In this document: positions 6,681-8,838 of the stretch, piece by piece
Layout: each line of letters begins with the position of its first letter
Position numbering within the stretch: position 1 is the stretch's first letter
Assembly: GCA_947625315.1 (NCBI GenBank)
Contig: CANQOE010000043.1
Coordinates: forward strand, 1-8,838
Length of the DNA: 8,838 nucleotides
Source of the DNA: an uncultured Bacilli bacterium
GTDB taxonomy: Bacteria; Bacillota_I; Bacilli_A; RF39; UBA660
Reading direction: 5' to 3'
Position numbers and translations under genes: made by a program
The notes under the pieces: model-generated
Seen by the model: the letters and a program-made list of their open reading frames with translations, nothing else
What the model was told of the DNA's origin: nothing
The model's database searches: none

Positions 6681-7806
6681 GATATTTAGCTTTAAGTTTT
6701 AAAATTTTCAAAACAGAATTATTAATTTCTTCTTCGGATATTTTACCTTCATTAATAAGTTTTTTAATAGTATTAAAAGCAGTAAGCGGATCTTCGGGCA
6801 TCAAAAGTAAATCAACGCCAGCATTTATAGCCATTTCATATATTTCATCATTAGAATAATTATCAGTAATTGCTTTCATATTTAAAGCATCAGTAATTAC
6901 GATGTTTTGATAGCCTAATTCCTTTCTTAATAAATCGGTAATAATAGTTTTAGATAAAGAAGCGGGAGTAGAATCATTAGTAAGACTTGGAACTGCTAAA
7001 TGTCCAATCATAATAATTTGGGCATCATTTTTAATAGCATTCATAAAAGGAATTAAATCATTATTTAATAATTCTTCTTTGGTTTTTTCAACAACTGGTA
7101 AAGCATCATGAGAATTAGTTTGAGTATTGCCATGACCTGGGAAATGTTTAAAGACGGGAATTATATTGTTAGCAATTAAACCTTCGGCCACTTTTAAACC
7201 CATATTATTAACAATAGTAGGATTATCTGAAAAACAACGAGTTTCTAAAAAACTTGCTTTTTGGTAAACATCTAAGACTGGAGCAAAATCGAGATTTACA
7301 CCAATTTTTTGTAAATCTTGAGCAATAGTAACGCCTGTTGTGTATGCTAAATTTAAGTCATTAGTTGCGCCAATATTTTGCATTGGCTCTATTTCATGAA
7401 CTTCTAGACCGGGAATAGTTTTAAGCCGGGCTACTTTACCACCTTCTTGGTCTATCCCAATAAATAGGGGAATAGAATTACTTTGTTTAATTTGGTGAAC
7501 TAAATTAGTAGTGTTTTCAAAATTGGTAATATTTTCACTAAAAAGAATAAAACCTCCAGGTTTAATAGTATTTAAAATATTAGTTAATTCTGCATCCATT
7601 GTTGGTTTACGATAGGCAATAAAAAACATTTGACCAATTTTTTCTTCAAGTGTTAAGTTGTTTAATTGATCTTTAATTTCTTCTTCTAATTTATCTTCTT
7701 TGGGAGTTTGAGGATTATTTTGCGAAACAGGAGAAGAATTTTTAGAGAAAATTAGGAAAGCTAGAATAATTGTACAACATAAAATGGGTATTAAAACTTT
7801 TTTCAT
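6673..7806 (-). CDS. nagZ: Membrane-anchored GH3 beta-N-acetylhexosaminidase (NagZ type)
   Basis: A 377-residue glycoside hydrolase family 3 enzyme, expected to remove terminal GlcNAc from peptidoglycan fragments during wall recycling. The N-terminus is MKK followed by a hydrophobic stretch (4-20), then a Ser/Pro/Asn-rich linker (21-45): an uncleaved anchor or signal peptide. Cys 10 and 11 occur in it but do not form a clear lipobox. Barrel motifs: GFILFSENI (85-93), IDQEGGKVAR (118-127), LDFAPVLDV (172-180), KHFPGHG (220-226), nucleophile Asp 306 in TDALNM. The general acid/base His 233 is present, but the residue two before it, normally Asp in the DSH dyad, is Asn 231. Only the catalytic barrel is present; the C-terminal domain of Bacillus YbbD is missing. 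A ribosome binding site (AGGA, plus-strand 7816-7819) is 9 bases from the ATG. The gene lies after the HtrA gene beyond a terminator. Family sure; activity slightly uncertain because of Asn 231. Confidence 0.9.
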   Translation of the reverse strand: MKKVLIPILCCTIILAFLIFSKNSSPVSQNNPQTPKEDKLEEEIKDQLNNLTLEEKIGQMFFIAYRKPTMDAELTNILNTIKPGGFILFSENITNFENTTNLVHQIKQSNSIPLFIGIDQEGGKVARLKTIPGLEVHEIEPMQNIGATNDLNLAYTTGVTIAQDLQKIGVNLDFAPVLDVYQKASFLETRCFSDNPTIVNNMGLKVAEGLIANNIIPVFKHFPGHGNTQTNSHDALPVVEKTKEELLNNDLIPFMNAIKNDAQIIMIGHLAVPSLTNDSTPASLSKTIITDLLRKELGYQNIVITDALNMKAITDNYSNDEIYEMAINAGVDLLLMPEDPLTAFNTIKKLINEGKISEEEINNSVLKILKLKAKYLN

Positions 7807-7826
7807 AAGTAAATTTCCTTTCTTAA

Positions 7827-7856
7827 ACTATAAAAAACTTGTTGGTTTTACAACAA
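7827..7856 (-). promoter_or_regulatory. Possible promoter of the hexosaminidase, overlapping the HtrA terminator
   Basis: On the minus strand TTGTTG (7856-7851) and TATAGT (7832-7827) are 18 bases apart. The -35 would be the 5' arm of the terminator stem and the -10 begins in the last base of its T-run. Only 25 bases separate the terminator from the start codon, so any separate promoter must overlap the terminator or lie in the HtrA gene. Fit to consensus is moderate. Confidence 0.4.
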
Positions 7857-7857
7857 G
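7832..7857 (-). terminator. Rho-independent terminator after the HtrA protease gene
   Basis: Read on the minus strand, CTTGTTG (7857-7851) pairs perfectly with CAACAAG (7844-7838) around a 6-base loop, followed by six T residues (7837-7832). It starts 2 bases after the protease stop codon. It is the cleanest terminator in the window. Confidence 0.8.
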
Positions 7858-7859
7858 CT

Positions 7860-8838
7860 TTATAAATCAATTTTAATATCAACTTCTTTATTATTTCTTA
7901 AAACTGTTAACGTTATTGATTCGCCTACTTTATGTTTATAGAGATAATATCTTAAGTAAGCAGAAGATATACAATTTTCGCCATCGACTTTAATGACAAT
8001 ATCATTGGCTTGTAATTTAGAATTAGCTGCCGAACTATTTTTTTCAATACTAGCAATAATAACACCACTGGTAATATCGGCGTCTGCTACTAAATTATAA
8101 TATTCACGATAATAGAAAGGGTTAGTAACTACTCTAGATACATCAAGCATTTGAACTCCTAAATAAGGACGTTTGATATCATTGCCTTCAATTAATTCTT
8201 CAGCATATTCGATGGCTGTTTCAATTGGAATTGCAAAGCCCATACCTTCAATTTTTTCACTAGCTAGTTTAATAGATGTAATACCAATAACTTCGCCATT
8301 AGCATTAGCTAAAGGTCCTCCGGAATTTCCTTCATTAATGGCAGTATCAGTTTGAATTGTATTAACTACCATCGGGGTTGAAGTATTTCCTTGTTGCAGT
8401 TCAACTTCAACTAAACGATCTTTACCAGAAACTATACCGCGAGATACAGACCAAGAAAAGGCACTATCTAGAGGTGCACCAATGGCAAAAACAGTATCAC
8501 CTAAACGGGTATCTTCTGAGGCACTAATATTTGCTACTTCAATTATATTGGAAGCATTGACGGATAAAACCGCGATATCGGAATAAACATCACTACCAAC
8601 AATATCGGCTTTAACAACAGAACCATCAGTGAAGGTTACATAAACATCGGTAGCATTCTCAATAACGTGATTATTAGTTAATAAATAAGCTTTTTTATCA
8701 GCAGTCTTATATACAAAGCCTGTTCCTTGGGCATAAGCTTTACCATCAATATAAGTATTTACGACTACGACTGCATCATATAATTTTTCGACGGCATCAG
8801 CAATACCATTATCAGTTACGGTAACATCTTTTTCTACT
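7860..8838 (-). CDS. htrA: HtrA/DegP-type trypsin-like serine protease with PDZ domain (5' partial)
   Basis: The frame stays open to the window edge at 8838, so 325 residues are visible and the N-terminus (membrane anchor expected) is outside; the Met codon at 8372 is internal. Catalytic triad: His in LLTNNHVIE (codon 8667-8669), Asp in YSDIAVL (8577-8579), Ser in GNSGGPL (8322-8324). The conserved IGAPL and SRGIVSG segments lie between. A PDZ domain fills about the last 100 residues, beginning RPYLGVQ, with the usual GVIIASIEKNSSA and NDIVIKVDG strands. HtrA proteases degrade or chaperone misfolded proteins outside the membrane and are commonly stress-induced. The length visible plus an anchor would give a normal Bacillota HtrA with a single PDZ. 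A terminator follows at once, so coupling to the downstream hexosaminidase is by proximity or partial read-through. The promoter is not in the window. Confidence 0.93.
   Translation of the reverse strand, partial: VEKDVTVTDNGIADAVEKLYDAVVVVNTYIDGKAYAQGTGFVYKTADKKAYLLTNNHVIENATDVYVTFTDGSVVKADIVGSDVYSDIAVLSVNASNIIEVANISASEDTRLGDTVFAIGAPLDSAFSWSVSRGIVSGKDRLVEVELQQGNTSTPMVVNTIQTDTAINEGNSGGPLANANGEVIGITSIKLASEKIEGMGFAIPIETAIEYAEELIEGNDIKRPYLGVQMLDVSRVVTNPFYYREYYNLVADADITSGVIIASIEKNSSAANSKLQANDIVIKVDGENCISSAYLRYYLYKHKVGESITLTVLRNNKEVDIKIDL

Noticed and set aside
6677..6859. Plus-strand ORF of 60 codons opposite the hexosaminidase
   Set aside because: Antisense shadow of a gene with clear GH3 motifs.
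8173..8355. Plus-strand ORF of 60 codons opposite the protease
   Set aside because: Antisense shadow of the region holding the catalytic Ser of HtrA.
7860..8372. A 170-residue truncated protease starting at the Met codon at 8372
   Set aside because: The frame is open to 8838 and encodes the catalytic His and Asp of the same HtrA protease, so the gene is cut by the window edge, not truncated.
1..8838. CRISPR array, transposon ends, tRNA or attachment sites
   Set aside because: No regularly spaced repeats, no transposase or integrase, no terminal inverted repeats and no cloverleaf pattern were seen on either strand by eye.

Overview
The window is a strongly AT-rich piece of a bacterial chromosome, most likely from a low-GC Bacillota lineage (an uncultured gut-type Bacilli or Erysipelotrichales-like organism is my guess; the sequence does not fix the taxon). 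The support is heavy A/T codon choice, AGGAG-type ribosome binding sites, TTGATA/TATAAT-like promoters, and the gene families present. TGG encodes tryptophan and the histidine kinase ends at TGA, so there is no sign of the Mycoplasma code 4.

Left part (1-1359): the C-terminal end of an MMPL/RND-type membrane transporter cut by the window edge, then a 276-base gap with a likely terminator and a possible decayed ORF, then a monocistronic gene with its own good promoter for a protein made of two ASCH (PUA-like) domains.

Middle (about 1405-6680): a transport-and-signalling block, all on the plus strand. An ABC ATPase and a large FtsX/MacB-type permease (8 predicted membrane segments, two large outside domains) form an operon. 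Its promoter carries a perfect 9-base direct repeat with an 11-base period over the -35 region, the layout expected of an OmpR-family operator. A hairpin terminator follows, and a new extended -10 promoter drives an OmpR/PhoB-type response regulator overlapping its histidine kinase by 11 bases. The simplest reading is that the two-component system senses an envelope signal or toxic compound and switches on the ABC exporter through the repeat; this is inference.

Right part (6673-8838, minus strand): an HtrA/DegP-type serine protease with a PDZ domain (N-terminus outside the window), a clean terminator, then a membrane-anchored GH3 beta-N-acetylhexosaminidase of the NagZ type. Both should act outside the membrane. 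The hexosaminidase converges on the kinase gene and overlaps it by 8 bases. Its catalytic loop reads Asn-Ser-His where the family usually has Asp-Ser-His.

No tRNA, rRNA, CRISPR array, insertion sequence, phage or attachment site was recognised. I do not see a clearly new multi-gene system. The best leads are the ABC operator, the hexosaminidase Asp-to-Asn change and the tandem ASCH protein.
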